DNA of 64,000 nucleotides. Source: Seriola aureovittata. Lineage: Eukaryota > Chordata > Actinopteri > Carangiformes > Carangidae. The stretch spans positions 11,160,835 through 11,224,834 of the forward strand of contig NC_079386.1 in assembly GCF_021018895.1 (NCBI RefSeq), written 5' to 3'. Shown here in pieces: positions 50,164 through 59,697 of the stretch (position 1 is the first letter of the stretch; every line of letters starts with the position of its first letter). The notes under the pieces are model-generated. The model was given only the letters and a program-made list of their open reading frames with translations, did not search any database and was not told the origin of the DNA. The translations under genes were made by a program, and so were the position numbers.

Positions 50164-50276
50164 TTGTGTTTCAGGTCCAGGTGGTTTTCTGCTACCTGCA
50201 GTGCAACAACCTCCCTGAAGCCCAGATCTCTGTGGCACATGACACAGATGCTGAGGATGAGACCACCCACATGTGA
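38523..50276 (+). CDS. BCR/ABR-like RhoGEF-PH-C2-RhoGAP protein
   Basis: Dual Rho regulator: a DH-PH module (GEF) plus a C2 and a RhoGAP domain that inactivates Rac/Cdc42. There are 22 coding exons: 38523-38574, 38916-39028, 39710-39814, 41211-41444, 42229-42336, 42447-42501, 42579-42631, 42837-42974, 43126-43247, 43755-43911, 44023-44142, 44240-44315, 44931-45026, 45234-45308, 45421-45518, 45949-46050, 46669-46832, 47124-47263, 48264-48398, 48741-48846, 49166-49307, 50175-50276. They make 830 aa with phases all consistent. DH (about 60-265) has EEMLERRLVVLKGIL and ALLYKPLDRVTKTTLVL. PH (about 280-450) has LRHLFLYTDLLLCTRF. C2 is about 480-600. RhoGAP (about 620-815) has GIYRISG with the arginine finger near R652 and NKMSLLNLATVFGPSLLRP. 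The 55-residue N-terminus lacks BCR's oligomerisation and kinase region, as in ABR. VSE and WREAIHKL favour ABR, but divergence is high, so this is probably a fish ABR-like paralogue. Confidence 0.92.
39831..39879 (+). repeat. (CA)n microsatellite 16 bp after the exon 3 donor
   Basis: CA run with TCACACA interruptions starting 16 bases past the exon end at 39814 in the BCR/ABR-like gene. Donor GTAACA. Confidence 0.9.
40430..40600 (+). repeat. dispersed fish repeat in BCR/ABR-like intron 3
   Basis: Phrases GACTGTAAACAAGGAGAAAC, AGCTAGCCTGGCACTGT, CAGGCACCTTTAAAGTTCAC and TAATTAACACTTTACTTCTC match, in order, a common teleost repeat that I know but cannot classify. Related to the copy at 23318-23480. 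Confidence 0.65.
41555..41700 (+). repeat. dispersed fish repeat in BCR/ABR-like intron 4
   Basis: GTGGAGACCAAAGCAAAGC, TAAAGGAGAGTGAATATT and TCATTCACCAGCTGGACACA parallel the copy at 37065-37390. Confidence 0.55.
43991..44014 (+). repeat. (GT)12 tract at the exon 11 acceptor
   Basis: The run ends 8 bases before the exon at 44023 and serves in place of a polypyrimidine tract (GTGTTTGTTAAG|AAG). TG-repeat acceptors of this kind are TDP-43/CELF targets in known genes. Confidence 0.9.
44700..44860 (+). repeat. dispersed fish repeat in BCR/ABR-like intron 12
   Basis: GATAGTCGATTAATCATAAA, TTTCATGCAAAAAGGTCAAA and GCTTCTCAAATATGAGGATT are the same family as 23000-23240. Confidence 0.6.
46065..46265 (+). 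repeat. dispersed fish repeat in BCR/ABR-like intron 16
   Basis: CTCAGCTCCGCAGAGCATTT, TTTAAGCTCATTGTTTTACT, GAAACCAAAAACAGAGCTTA and TTGGAATTCATCGGATGGCC match the order of phrases in the copy at 37065-37390. It begins about 15 bases after the exon 16 donor. Confidence 0.6.
47795..48035 (+). repeat. GTTAGCA-rich dispersed fish repeat in BCR/ABR-like intron 18
   Basis: Series of TTAGCA words (AAGTGCTAATTAGCAACC, GTTAGCATTTAGCTCAAAGC, GCTGCTAACATGGCTGTA). I know this as a very frequent teleost intronic repeat. It lies between coding exons 18 and 19. Class unknown. Confidence 0.7.
50116..50168 (+). repeat. (TC)n(TG)n tract at the acceptor of BCR/ABR-like exon 22
   Basis: About 40 bp of pure TC followed by TG forms the polypyrimidine tract immediately before the TTTCAG that starts exon 22 at 50175. 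Long CU tracts bind PTB, so inclusion of this exon may be regulated. Confidence 0.9.
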
Positions 50277-50344
50277 GACCACCATCAGTGTCAGGCCTGG
50301 CAGGAAACTCAAATAGTGTGTTTAAAGAGAAACAATAGAAAGAC

Positions 50345-50350
50345 AATAAA
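50345..50350 (+). terminator. candidate poly(A) signal, BCR/ABR-like gene (proximal)
   Basis: AATAAA about 70 bp after the TGA at 50274-50276. If used, it excludes the distal candidate exon at 52034. Confidence 0.55.
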
Positions 50351-51643
50351 TGTATTTATTGATGGAAATATGGTCTTTGTTTATTTGTCGCTTTTGAAAA
50401 CTTTTCAAATTTCCTGTAGAACAACATGTAAACACAGATGACATTTAAATCTAACCATTTTTTTTAAAGCTACATTAATTCTCATTAATTTTGTTTTTTA
50501 ATCAATATTTAAATGTTTAAGATCAAATTACACTACAATAATAGGTCCAGCTTTCAATCATATCACATTTCCAACAACACTGTGGTCTTGGAATAGTAGA
50601 TATTCAAATTTTATTATTTTTTTGGACCCTTTTTGGACCTGTTGTTCCAAAGTAAGGTTCATTTATGGTCTGGAAACAGGCTATCTTCCCACAATGTATT
50701 TTGTAATTTAATGCATTATAATTTACTATAAAATTTAATTTGAAGTGAATAAAACTGAAATCTAAACACCAGTGCACTTGTGTTTTAACTGTTTTATTGT
50801 TTTTTTTTTTCTTTTTTGTCTTATTTACATAACGAAGCAGATGGACTTGATGGCACAGAGTAATGTGAAGCTGAAATGTGGTTGAGGAAAACTCAGGGGT
50901 GCAGATGTTGTAAAAAGGTCAGAGGTCACATCCTCAACCCTGAAATCTAATCAGTTACGGTTCAGATCCAACTAGACGGAGTTCACCACGAAGTGTACAC
51001 CCCATAAAAGTCATGCACACACATATACAGCATGTTGGAAGCCACACACACACAAACACACATACATACGGCCCATGTTCGACCCATCCACACCACAGAT
51101 GGGAGTCTCTTTTCAACCACACCACCTGGGCATGCCGGGCTAATGTTACCTCTAACCTCTTACCCCAAAACCCCCCCTCAGTCTTTTGATCGCTAATCCT
51201 GGACCCCCAGTCCAGCTCTGCCAGTACTAACACACTGAGAACCGTGTGCGGACACCATAACAACATCCAGAACAAGTCTCAGACTGGAAAAGAACAGAGC
51301 GTCATAAATCACCTGTCCCTTCTAACACTGTGGTTGCCAAAATAAGGTTCTGCTTGACGACTACAAAGACAAAATGAGGTTCCCATTGCAGACTACAAAG
51401 CTGAGGAAGGCCCGAGACGTTTGTGACTAAAGACTGGACCAGACGACTGGTCGACACCTGGGAATGGTGGGAAACTTTTTACAGGAGAAGTCAGATGCTA
51501 GACTTGTGACGGCACTTGTTCCACACAGTCTGTTCCACACTCAGACTTAATGTGCAGACACCACCCTGTCAACAAAGATCCTACACTGACTTCATTTCTA
51601 CAGAAAGTCTTTGCTACATGTCGTGGTTGACATTTGTATAAAC
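50351..51643. other. intron or 3' flank of the BCR/ABR-like gene
   Basis: AT-rich then mixed sequence without a supported gene. It is intron if the distal exon at 52034-52151 is used, and 3' flank otherwise. A second AATAAA lies at about 50748. Confidence 0.4.
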
Positions 51644-52025
51644 CTATTATACTATACTTTGACATTATATGCCTTATTATACTATGAGTTATATGCCTTG
51701 TTATACTATGGCATTTTATGCCTTACTATACTATGACCTTTTTTTGACATTTTTATGTCTTAGTATACTATGATGTTTTATGCCTTGCTATACTGTGACG
51801 TTTGTATGATGTTTTATGTCTTAATATACTATGATGTTTTTTATGATATTTTATGCCTTGCTATACTATGATGTTTTATGCCTTGCTATACTATGACGTT
51901 TTTGAAATTTTTATACCTTATTATCCTATGATGTTTTATGCCTTGCTTACTATATTTTTATGATGTTTTATGCCTTGCTATACTATGACCTTGCTATACT
52001 ATGATGCTATACTATGATGTTTCTG
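51644..52025 (+). repeat. AT-rich minisatellite, array 1
   Basis: Imperfect tandem repeat with a unit of roughly 25-40 bp built on TATGCCTTGCTATACTATGA followed by a TGTTTT/TGACATTTT spacer. Over ten degenerate copies. It runs up to the acceptor of the candidate exon at 52034. A second array of the same unit is at 56866-57122. Confidence 0.9.
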
Positions 52026-52033
52026 ACCCCCAG

Positions 52034-52151
52034 GACTGTCCAGTCTCATCTGAAGGCCACACGACAGATCGGTGACTCCACCCCTTTGACTGCTGTGGAC
52101 ATCCCAGCCAGTGTGAGTCAGTCAGACCCTGCTCTCAGTACCATGACATAG
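52034..52151 (+). CDS. candidate alternative last coding exon of the BCR/ABR-like gene
   Basis: Exon 22 contains a donor AT|GTGAGA at 50272/50273 that overlaps its own ATG-TGA ending. Splicing from it to the acceptor TTTCTGACCCCCAG (ending at 52033) rebuilds the Met codon and reads 38 further codons (TVQSHLKATRQIGDSTPLTA... SALSTMT-like end) to a TAG at 52149-52151. The protein would then be 868 aa instead of 830. Phase agreement, a pyrimidine-rich acceptor and an open frame support it. No homologous tail is recognised, and BCR/ABR normally end in a PDZ-binding STEV/STDV motif that neither form has. Confidence 0.45.
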
Positions 52152-52862
52152 ACAGACAATGCCTCAGACATTCTGCACACTGTTGACCAGACATCAACCA
52201 TGCCCTGTAATGCACAGACACATGTCAGGTCAAGATTTGGTCGCTTAGTTAAACCTGTGAACAGACTAATACAAACCATGTTCAGGCAGGATTTTGTTCG
52301 GGACAAGTTCAGTGTTAAAGCTTAATTTATTTGCTAAATCTTAAGCAGATAGCCTATGCCCCTTTTGGGTCTGAAAGTTTTTGTATTGATATAATGTTCA
52401 ACTGTTTTAATTTTGTACTGTGTCATGGGCCTGCACTACACTATTTGCTGGGGTCTTGTGGGGTGTAGGAGGCACCCTGTTAGCAGTTGCTGGATTGAGG
52501 GATAAGCGCTGCTCTCATACCACTTTATCCTTATGGGATACATTTGGTGTTGGTGTTCTTGTTCATGAACCCTGGTAATTTGTGAATTTGTGCTGTTTTC
52601 TGTGGTGTAAACTGTGTAGTTGGTGCTCATATTCGATAAAATTCAGTGGGGGTGGGTGTAACAGAGATAAAAATGCACTTTATTTATTATCATTTCCAAT
52701 TTGTGTTTGTGAATTTTATTTATCATTTAATGATTATTTTGAGTATTTGTGAATTTTATCTCAAAGAATTATTTTTATTTACTCTTCCTGTGGAAATTAC
52801 CTGCTTGCACTCTGCCTTTTCCGTACCCCCTGGGCTTCCGTAGCTCCTCCCTTCTACCCCTC

Positions 52863-53616
52863 ACAGTGCCATCTTGCATTACTGAGGGTAAGTTGTACGA
52901 GAGAATACTGCTGTGATATTATGCTATTTTCTGTAGAAATTGAGCTATTTATGTTATAATTTTGGTGCATATTGTTCTCAGTTGCATATTATTATGTTAC
53001 TAAGCGGTATTGTGTTGTTTTGACCGGTAAAGTAAGTCTTACAGGCGTTTTTAGTTACACTTTTTTTTGGCGCGAATTGTACGGCGGCAGTCCGCCTTGT
53101 GTCATGCAACCTACGCAGCGCAGCTCGCATTCCCTAGTATAAACACTGTTGTTTTGCATGTATAGGGTGCAGAAAGGAGAGACCAGGAGGCAGTTAATGT
53201 GTGTTTTAATGTCTTCTGCAGGTATGTGTTTTTCTTTGTTAAGTTATACATTTTGTTGTGTCTGTTTAGTCACGCCACCCCACGTTCTGTGTTCCTTTGG
53301 CCACCAGGTGGCATTGTTTTCCTCTTTGGTTTTGTATGGTTTTATATATAAAAAACCATACAAAACCATATGGTTTTGAGGAGATTTGTTCGTAAATTTG
53401 ACTGAGTGAAATGTTTTCCTGTGAAAATTTAAAGCTCTTGTTTAGTAATGTGTAAAATGAGTTGAATGCATATTGTAATGTTAAAATAATTCATGTATAT
53501 GTATTTTGAGGAAAAAAATGAATAAGAACACAGTGCCGTCTTGCATTACTGAGGGGAGCAGAGGTGCAGAAAGGAGAGACCAGAAGGCAGTTAATGTGTT
53601 TTATTGTCTTCTGCAG
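52863..53616 (+). repeat. two-block sequence and its spliced-looking copy
   Basis: Block 1 (52863-52887, ending ATTACTGAGG) is followed by GTAAGT. Block 2 (53166-53221, GGTGCAGAAAGG to TTCTGCAG) is preceded by TATAG and followed by GTATGT. At 53530-53616 the same two blocks recur, now only 8 bp apart (GGAGCAGA between them) and followed by GAGCAAATAAATG instead of GTATGT. The arrangement looks like genomic exons next to a copy of their spliced RNA. Confidence 0.6.
53330..53365. repeat. perfect 14-bp hairpin
   Basis: TTTTGTATGGTTTT (53330-53343) and AAAACCATACAAAA (53352-53365) are exact reverse complements around an 8-bp ATATATAA loop. It lies within the noncoding left part of the retroelement region; a further CCATATGG follows. 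Could be a short MITE end or a structured RNA element. Confidence 0.85.
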
Positions 53617-54009
53617 GAGCAAATAAATGCCCCAAGCAGTCCATTAATTCATCCTCCTTTATGCTCCATCCTCACACTCGTCACACTCGTGCTGTGACCC
53701 TTTGGATCATCGCTGTGGATGCTGTGCTGCTGTCCTGACCAACATTTAAAAATTTAAATCAGTCAGATAAATAAAAAAATAGATCTAATATTAATCATAT
53801 TAACAACTTCAACAAAAGATTGTGGTTTAGGGCAATGTGCTCTAATTTGTTTGTTTGTTTTTTTTAACCCCCAGTGAGTTGACGACTTTTGTTTACTGTT
53901 ATATATATTATTCTTGTGCTCCCATTTGATTTGTTTTTCTACTCCATTTTGTTTCTATAAATACACAAAGCAAGTACATTAATGGTTAAAAGCAGCTGTT
54001 AAAATAACA

Positions 54010-55228
54010 ATGGATAGGTTTGCTAGTCCTACTTTCCCTAAAGGTAGGGGTGCTTGGTTCAGTGATACTGATGACAGTGGGGCTGTGGGGCATTCAAAGT
54101 TCACACCTGATGGTTGTGCAGAAACAGGGTTTAGGTCAGAGCCCTTAATGAGGGAGGGTCCCCTGACTTCCACACCCCACAGTGATGTTGATGCCATTCA
54201 CCACCTCACAGACATGGTAGGGCAGTTAGGTGCTCAAATCGGTGAATCCATTGTTGCTAAGCTAATGTCAGCTGGTGTTGTAAACATGAATAGTGACCAC
54301 CAGACTACCTCCACCACATGACCTCCCACATGTGACAGTCCTGATAAAGTACTCCAGACATTCAGAGGTTACAGCACTGACAAATACTCAGTCCAGGACT
54401 GGATTGACTTGAATAAAACCCACCTCAGAAAACAAGAGATTCCTGTGTGTGAACAAGCAGAAGAAATCATGAGCCACTTAATGGGCAAGGTCAGGGATGT
54501 TGTGAAGATTGCCTTGCGTAGTGATCCTACACTTGATGTTAAAAAGAAACCTGAAGTCATATGATGTTCTTCACTATTTCAGTGAAGCCCCCTCATGTCT
54601 GCACCTTAAAGTGTAAGCCCATGCATGAGTGGACTTCACGTGATGTTCAACTGAGGCTTGATGATTACCAGAGAGCGTTGAGGACTACACAGGTGGTGCT
54701 ACACAGCTGAAAAGCCACGTCACCATGGTCACCTCTGAGCGGCCAGGCCCACCATCATCTAGCTTAGCAGCATATGAGCAGTGCCACACTCCAAATCCAT
54801 TACCCTTACCCTCCTCTCTCCAAGCCCAACGTCATGTGTGTCACCCTCCATGCCCCTCTCCAGTGCCTGTCTCAGTTCAGGGTGGTCCCCAACATGCTCA
54901 AAGCCAAGCGTCTGTACCAGCTGTGGCACAAAATCTCCGACAGTCAGAGGAGAGACTCTTCACTTGTATGGTTGACATGTTTCAGGAGATGATGGAGAAA
55001 ATGCAGCGGCGCAAAACTTGTCATCCAATTCAAGGTGGGAGGTTCCAGCGTGCCCCTTGCGAGCAAAGTACCGGAGAAGCAAGTTGTAAAGTCTGTGATG
55101 ACCCAAGCCACACCACCATTTCACACTGCATGTCTGAGAGACTGTGTTTTGCCAGCCTCGCCCCTCGCCACACCAGACTGAACTGCCCTGCTAATAACTC
55201 CTCCCAGTCACAGTCTGAGGGAAACTAG
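54010..55228 (+). pseudogene. gag-like region of the retroelement
   Basis: Starts at the ATG at 54010 (MDRFASPTFP..., 103 codons to a stop at 54319). Coding-like sequence continues in other frames, including an open frame at 54725-55228 with a C-x2-C-x4-H-x5-C cluster (CKVCDDPSHTTISHC), close to a gag zinc knuckle. At least one frameshift and internal stops. No joined product is given. Assignment rests mainly on the reverse transcriptase that follows. Confidence 0.55.
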
Positions 55229-55904
55229 CCAACCTGTATTTGGAGGGAGGCAGTACAGGTCGCACCACAAACTCCCAAACTGATGACGATGGTGCTTGTT
55301 GGATGTGGCGGACTTCGGGGTAAGCCAAAGTGTCCTTTTGATGTGGAGATGGAAGTGTATGGCTGTAAAATGGTAGTCCCCACACTTGTTGTTTCAGGAC
55401 AGCATGATGAGTTGATTATTAGGGAGCAACGTCATAAAACACATCCTGCATCAGTCCAAGCTATGTGAGTCCTACTGGAAGACGATGTCCGGCCCCTGCC
55501 CAACCAGGGACCAAGAAACTGAACATTTCCTGTCCATGTTGTCTGGTCTGAACCCCTGGAAAGGTGAAGATGTTCCTGACAAGGTCAGTACAGTAAGGTG
55601 TAACTCAGCTACTTGCCTCGAGCCTGGCCGTGAATATCTCATCTGGGGAAAACTGCCCAAAAACTCTTCTGTTTCCCCAGGCAGCACTGCAATGACAGCG
55701 CCCACGTCATCCTGCTCGGCTCCCAGAGGTGTTTTAGTCACAAAGATTGTAATTACATTGTGGGGAGACAGATGGGTCCCACTAAAGCTCATTAATACAT
55801 CTAACAAGCCTGTGTTATTGAGACGCAATGCGAAGCTGGCTCATGTCTACCCCGTCGTAGCACTTGGATGTTGCAGAGTGCTCAGAGGTTCCCCTTGCTA
55901 GCTG

Positions 55905-56815
55905 CACTCAATTTGCCATGCCGCCTACTGCAGATGCAAATTCTGCCAAAGACAAGCTCAGGGCAGTTGGGCTCAGTGGTGTTGATATTGAGTCATGTGA
56001 AGTATCTGAGGGCTGCAAGAGGAGAATGGCTGACCTTGTTTTGCAGTATGGAGATGTCTTTTCACGCCACCATCTTGACTGTGGGGAGGCGAAAGGCTTT
56101 GTACACCGCATACACCTGTCAGATGACAGACCATTCAGGCTCCCATGTGCCCCCTGGCCGGTACCAGAAGCTACGCCAAGTGCTGAGTGAGATGGAGGAA
56201 AAGGAAATAACCAGAAAGTCGACAAGTGAATACGCATCACCTTTGGTGCTTGTATGGAAAATAAATGGAGATCTCTGTATCTGTACAGACTTTCACTGGT
56301 TGATCAAGAGAGCCCTGAAGGACGCTCATCCCCTTCCTCACCAGGCAGATTGTTTGGCAGCGCTGGGAGGAAACTGTCTGTTCAGCACGATGGATTTGAC
56401 CTCTGGATTCTACAATGTGCCACTCCACGAGGATGACAGGAAGTACTCAGCCTTCACCACTCCCATGGGTGGTATGAGTACAACCGTCTGCCGCAGGGCC
56501 TCTGCAACAGCCCCGGGAACTTCATGCGCATGATGACCAGCATTTTTGGAGACCAAAAGTATCTGAGTCTTCTGTGCTACTTGGATGATCTGTTGGTGTT
56601 TGCACCTGATGAGGAGACTGCATTGCAGCGGCTGGAGATCGTTTTTGGGAGGCTACGTGGCCATAACTTGAAGCTGGCCCCCAAAAAGTGCTTCTTTTTC
56701 TCAGGAGGTCTGCCAAGTTTCTTGGCCACATAATAGACGAGACTGGTGTTTCAACAGACCCCAGTAAGGTTGAGAACATCAAAAACATGACAACTACTGA
56801 CCTCATGCAGCCCGT
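55905..56815 (+). pseudogene. reverse transcriptase fragment, Ty3/gypsy type
   Basis: Recognisable pieces of the RT palm and fingers occur in at least three frames: SEYASPLVLVWKINGDLCIC, FSTMDLTSGFYNVPLHEDD, LPQGLCNSPGNF and the catalytic box CYLDDLLVFA, with YLDD encoded at 56578-56589. Frame changes fall near 56150, 56470 and 56705. The sequence ends shortly after the KFLGHII-like thumb motif. RNase H and integrase are absent. Broken and inactive. Confidence 0.85.
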
Positions 56816-56865
56816 TGGTGTGACCCCATCTAAAGTCTAAAGAATCTAATCCAATCAAATCTATG

Positions 56866-57122
56866 AGTTTTTATGCCATACATTTTATGACGTTTTTTGA
56901 CATTTTTATTCCATACTATGATGTTTTTATGACTTTTATGCCATACTATACTATGACATTTTTTGGCATTTTTATGCCTTACTATGCAATGATGTTTATA
57001 TAACTTTTCATTCCTTAATTTACTATGATGTTTTTGGCATTTTCATGCCATACTATACTATGTTGTTTTTTTTCACTTTTTATGCCATACTATCATTTTT
57101 TCACTAATTATGCCATACTACA
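56866..57122 (+). repeat. AT-rich minisatellite, array 2
   Basis: Repeats of TATGCCATACTATACTATGA with TTTTTGGCATTTT-type spacers. The same unit as array 1 but with CCATAC in place of CCTTGC. It abuts the truncated right end of the retroelement. Confidence 0.9.
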
Positions 57123-57396
57123 TATAATAGGGATGAATCCCACCTGGACTATGGAAGAAATATCAACATGCACAATTGTGCAATAACTTGAATAATAAGG
57201 AAAACTATCTACGCAAGCCACACTGCTGAAATTATTTTAAATGATACTACATAAGCAAGGGCAAGTGGTGTTGTATGTAACCACTGAGCATCAGGACAAC
57301 TAATGGTGATTTTGCTCTTGAAAATAGCGTTACATCACAAACAGCAAAAGCTCTGTGTGTGAACATGTTTGTAGTACCCTATATCTGTGTTGTAGG

Positions 57397-57933
57397 TGTG
57401 TGTGTGTGTGTGTGTGTGAGTGTGAGTGATGGCGTTTCTGCCCAGAGCTGTGCCATGCTTGATTAGTCCTAATCTAGCTGGGAGTCAGGTTGCTGTGTCG
57501 GCGGCGTGTCTGAATGGAAGGCATGCAGGCTGTGGATCACAGGGATTGACCCCCTGCCTCTCAGGTTAACAGAAGCTCTGTGTGTGTGTGTGTGTCTGTG
57601 TGTGTGTGTGTCTATGTGTGTGTGTGTGTGTGTGTGTGTCTGTGTCTGTGTGTGTGTCCTGAAAACTGTGGTGGTGAAACTTGCTGAACTTGGACTTGAG
57701 TTGTCAGAGTGTGTGAGGAAGGATGTGCAACCTAAGAGATGAGAGTGAAGAGAAATTTGAAGTGTGTGTGTGTGTGTGTGTGTGTAAAAGGAAATGAGAG
57801 GATAAAAATAAGAGTGAGTGTGTGTTTGCAAGAGGTCTAGTTGAACTTTGGCTCTGGCTGCAGTGCAAGAGGAGTCACCTCTCGTAAAACCTACCCTCAG
57901 CAGGTTGTAAACATAATACCACACACTCACAAA

Positions 57934-57972
<39 letters not shown>

Positions 57973-58294
57973 TCACACACACACACACTGCTGCCTACCA
58001 GGCCGGAAGAGAAGAAGCTGATCCAAATTTTCCATATGCCACCAAAACAGTAGGCCTGCCCTCGTCTGCAGCGCCTCAGTAAAGTGTGTGTTGTCAGTTT
58101 AACGTTAACCAAGCCGCAGACAACGTGCTCCCCCTGCAGCAGAGAGAGCTGCGGGCTTAAGTTGTCTTTTAGTGTCTGTGTAAGTGTGTGTGTGTTTGGG
58201 GAGTTTCAGGATCAAACCCTCATGTCGACAGAGGCTGCATTGAGGAGACGACCGCTGACAGGTGTTTCCTGCAGTAACGCAGCAGGTGCTTCGT

Positions 58295-58352
<58 letters not shown>
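57397..58352. repeat. microsatellite cluster
   Basis: (GT)n at 57397-57427, 57571-57655 and 57762-57785, (CA)n(GA)n(CA)n at 57933-57988, and (CA)n at about 58299-58351, separated by short unique stretches. Open frames across them are repeat artefacts. Confidence 0.9.
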
Positions 58353-58353
<1 letters not shown>

Positions 58354-59665
58354 GACAGACAGACACAGATACTTCTACCTCTAACACACATAAGTTAGTG
58401 TTATTATACACGTGAATGTGATGCAGCTGTAACCCTGCACTCTACATGCTACAGCTTTCCTAGTATATCTGCTTTGTCTTCGTCTTGTCATGAGCTTGGT
58501 TTTGTTTTCTTGTGTAAAAGATTCTTAAATGAATTAGTTTCCATTGGTTTGTTGTCACTCCTTTCCGATACTAACGCTGGCTGTAAAACCAGAACAATGA
58601 ACTGAAAGATGCTAAAACGGTGCACAGAGCTGAGAGGAACTGCAGAGTTATTATACAACTTGTCATTTGATCCATTGTTAATATAAATATATTGATTACA
58701 GCAGCTTCAAGTTTGAAGGGTTCTGGCTTTACAAGCTGGTCTTTTGCACAGTATCAGTCGTCTTCCTTGTTTCGTATGCAGCAAATGTTTTAACAAAATC
58801 ACACCGTCACAGAACACTGACCTTCTCTTGTTCAAATCCCCACATTCACGCATAATTTATATTATTATCATAAACTGGTGGCCAGGTTTGACCTGGAGGC
58901 AGAGATGAATGCAGTGAATTATCTGAAAACTAAACATTAGACCAGAAGAATAATGTGAAAGATGCCATAATGAAAAACAAAAACAAAGCAAAACAAAAAA
59001 AAAAAATATATATTTATACACACATACACACACACACACATGGGTTTGAAAAGTCGATTTTTATTTTCTTGTATTCCCGGCATCAGTGGATTTTTGTTTG
59101 GGGGCCCCTGTGTGTTACTTGGCGCCAAGAAACTGTTAATTCTGGACTTTGTGGACGTTTGAACCTCATAAGGGTTCAAAAACGTGCCAACACACTGTCA
59201 CACACACACACACACACATACCCTTCCCATCAGTGTACTGTGTGATGAATCGCACTGAGCAATCATCAGTCAGCGAGTCTATTTTTCTCTTTGTGTTTTC
59301 AATCGTTGGCTTCAGCACAGCAGCACAACCAATCACTGACACGGCCGCTACCAAAACAATGTAGCTGCTCAACAAATAGGAGCTCGCCCATCTGTCTTAA
59401 TACACTGCCCCACCACCTCCACCATTTCCCCTGGGCTATGACGCCATATCTCCCAAATGGAAACAGAAGCCATGACGACAGGTCGGGCCGATGCTTTTTA
59501 GATCCATATCAAGGCCGGTGACTGTCTGAGGATTCCTGTACGGTTAGGAAATGAGACTGAGGTTAGTTTGGTCTGTGTGTCAGCTGTCCAGATTGTAGAT
59601 AGTCTCAATTTCCCAAAATATTGTGCAGAATGAATGCAAGGTGTATGTGTGTGTATGTACACGCT

Positions 59666-59697
<32 letters not shown>

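Larger units (their letters stand above)
52620..56860 (+). mobile_element. degenerate Ty3/gypsy-like LTR retroelement, truncated
   Basis: Order seen: a 5' noncoding region (about 52620-53990) with an AATAAA at about 53621, a gag-like region (54010-55228) with a zinc-knuckle-like motif, a protease-linker-like region (about 55280-55860) and a reverse transcriptase start (about 55905-56815). RNase H, integrase and a right LTR are missing, and the element stops where minisatellite array 2 begins. Frames shift several times, so it cannot be functional. A left LTR start near TGTAACAGAGAT (52656) is possible but unproven. Nearly all of it lies beyond the last candidate exon of the BCR/ABR-like gene. 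Confidence 0.75.

Noticed and set aside
57469..57948. 159-codon minus-strand frame
   Set aside because: Composed largely of translated CA/GT repeats.
59290..59530. Moderately GC-rich unique patch with a CCATATCTCC CArG-like sequence
   Set aside because: A single weak motif; no exon or promoter evidence.
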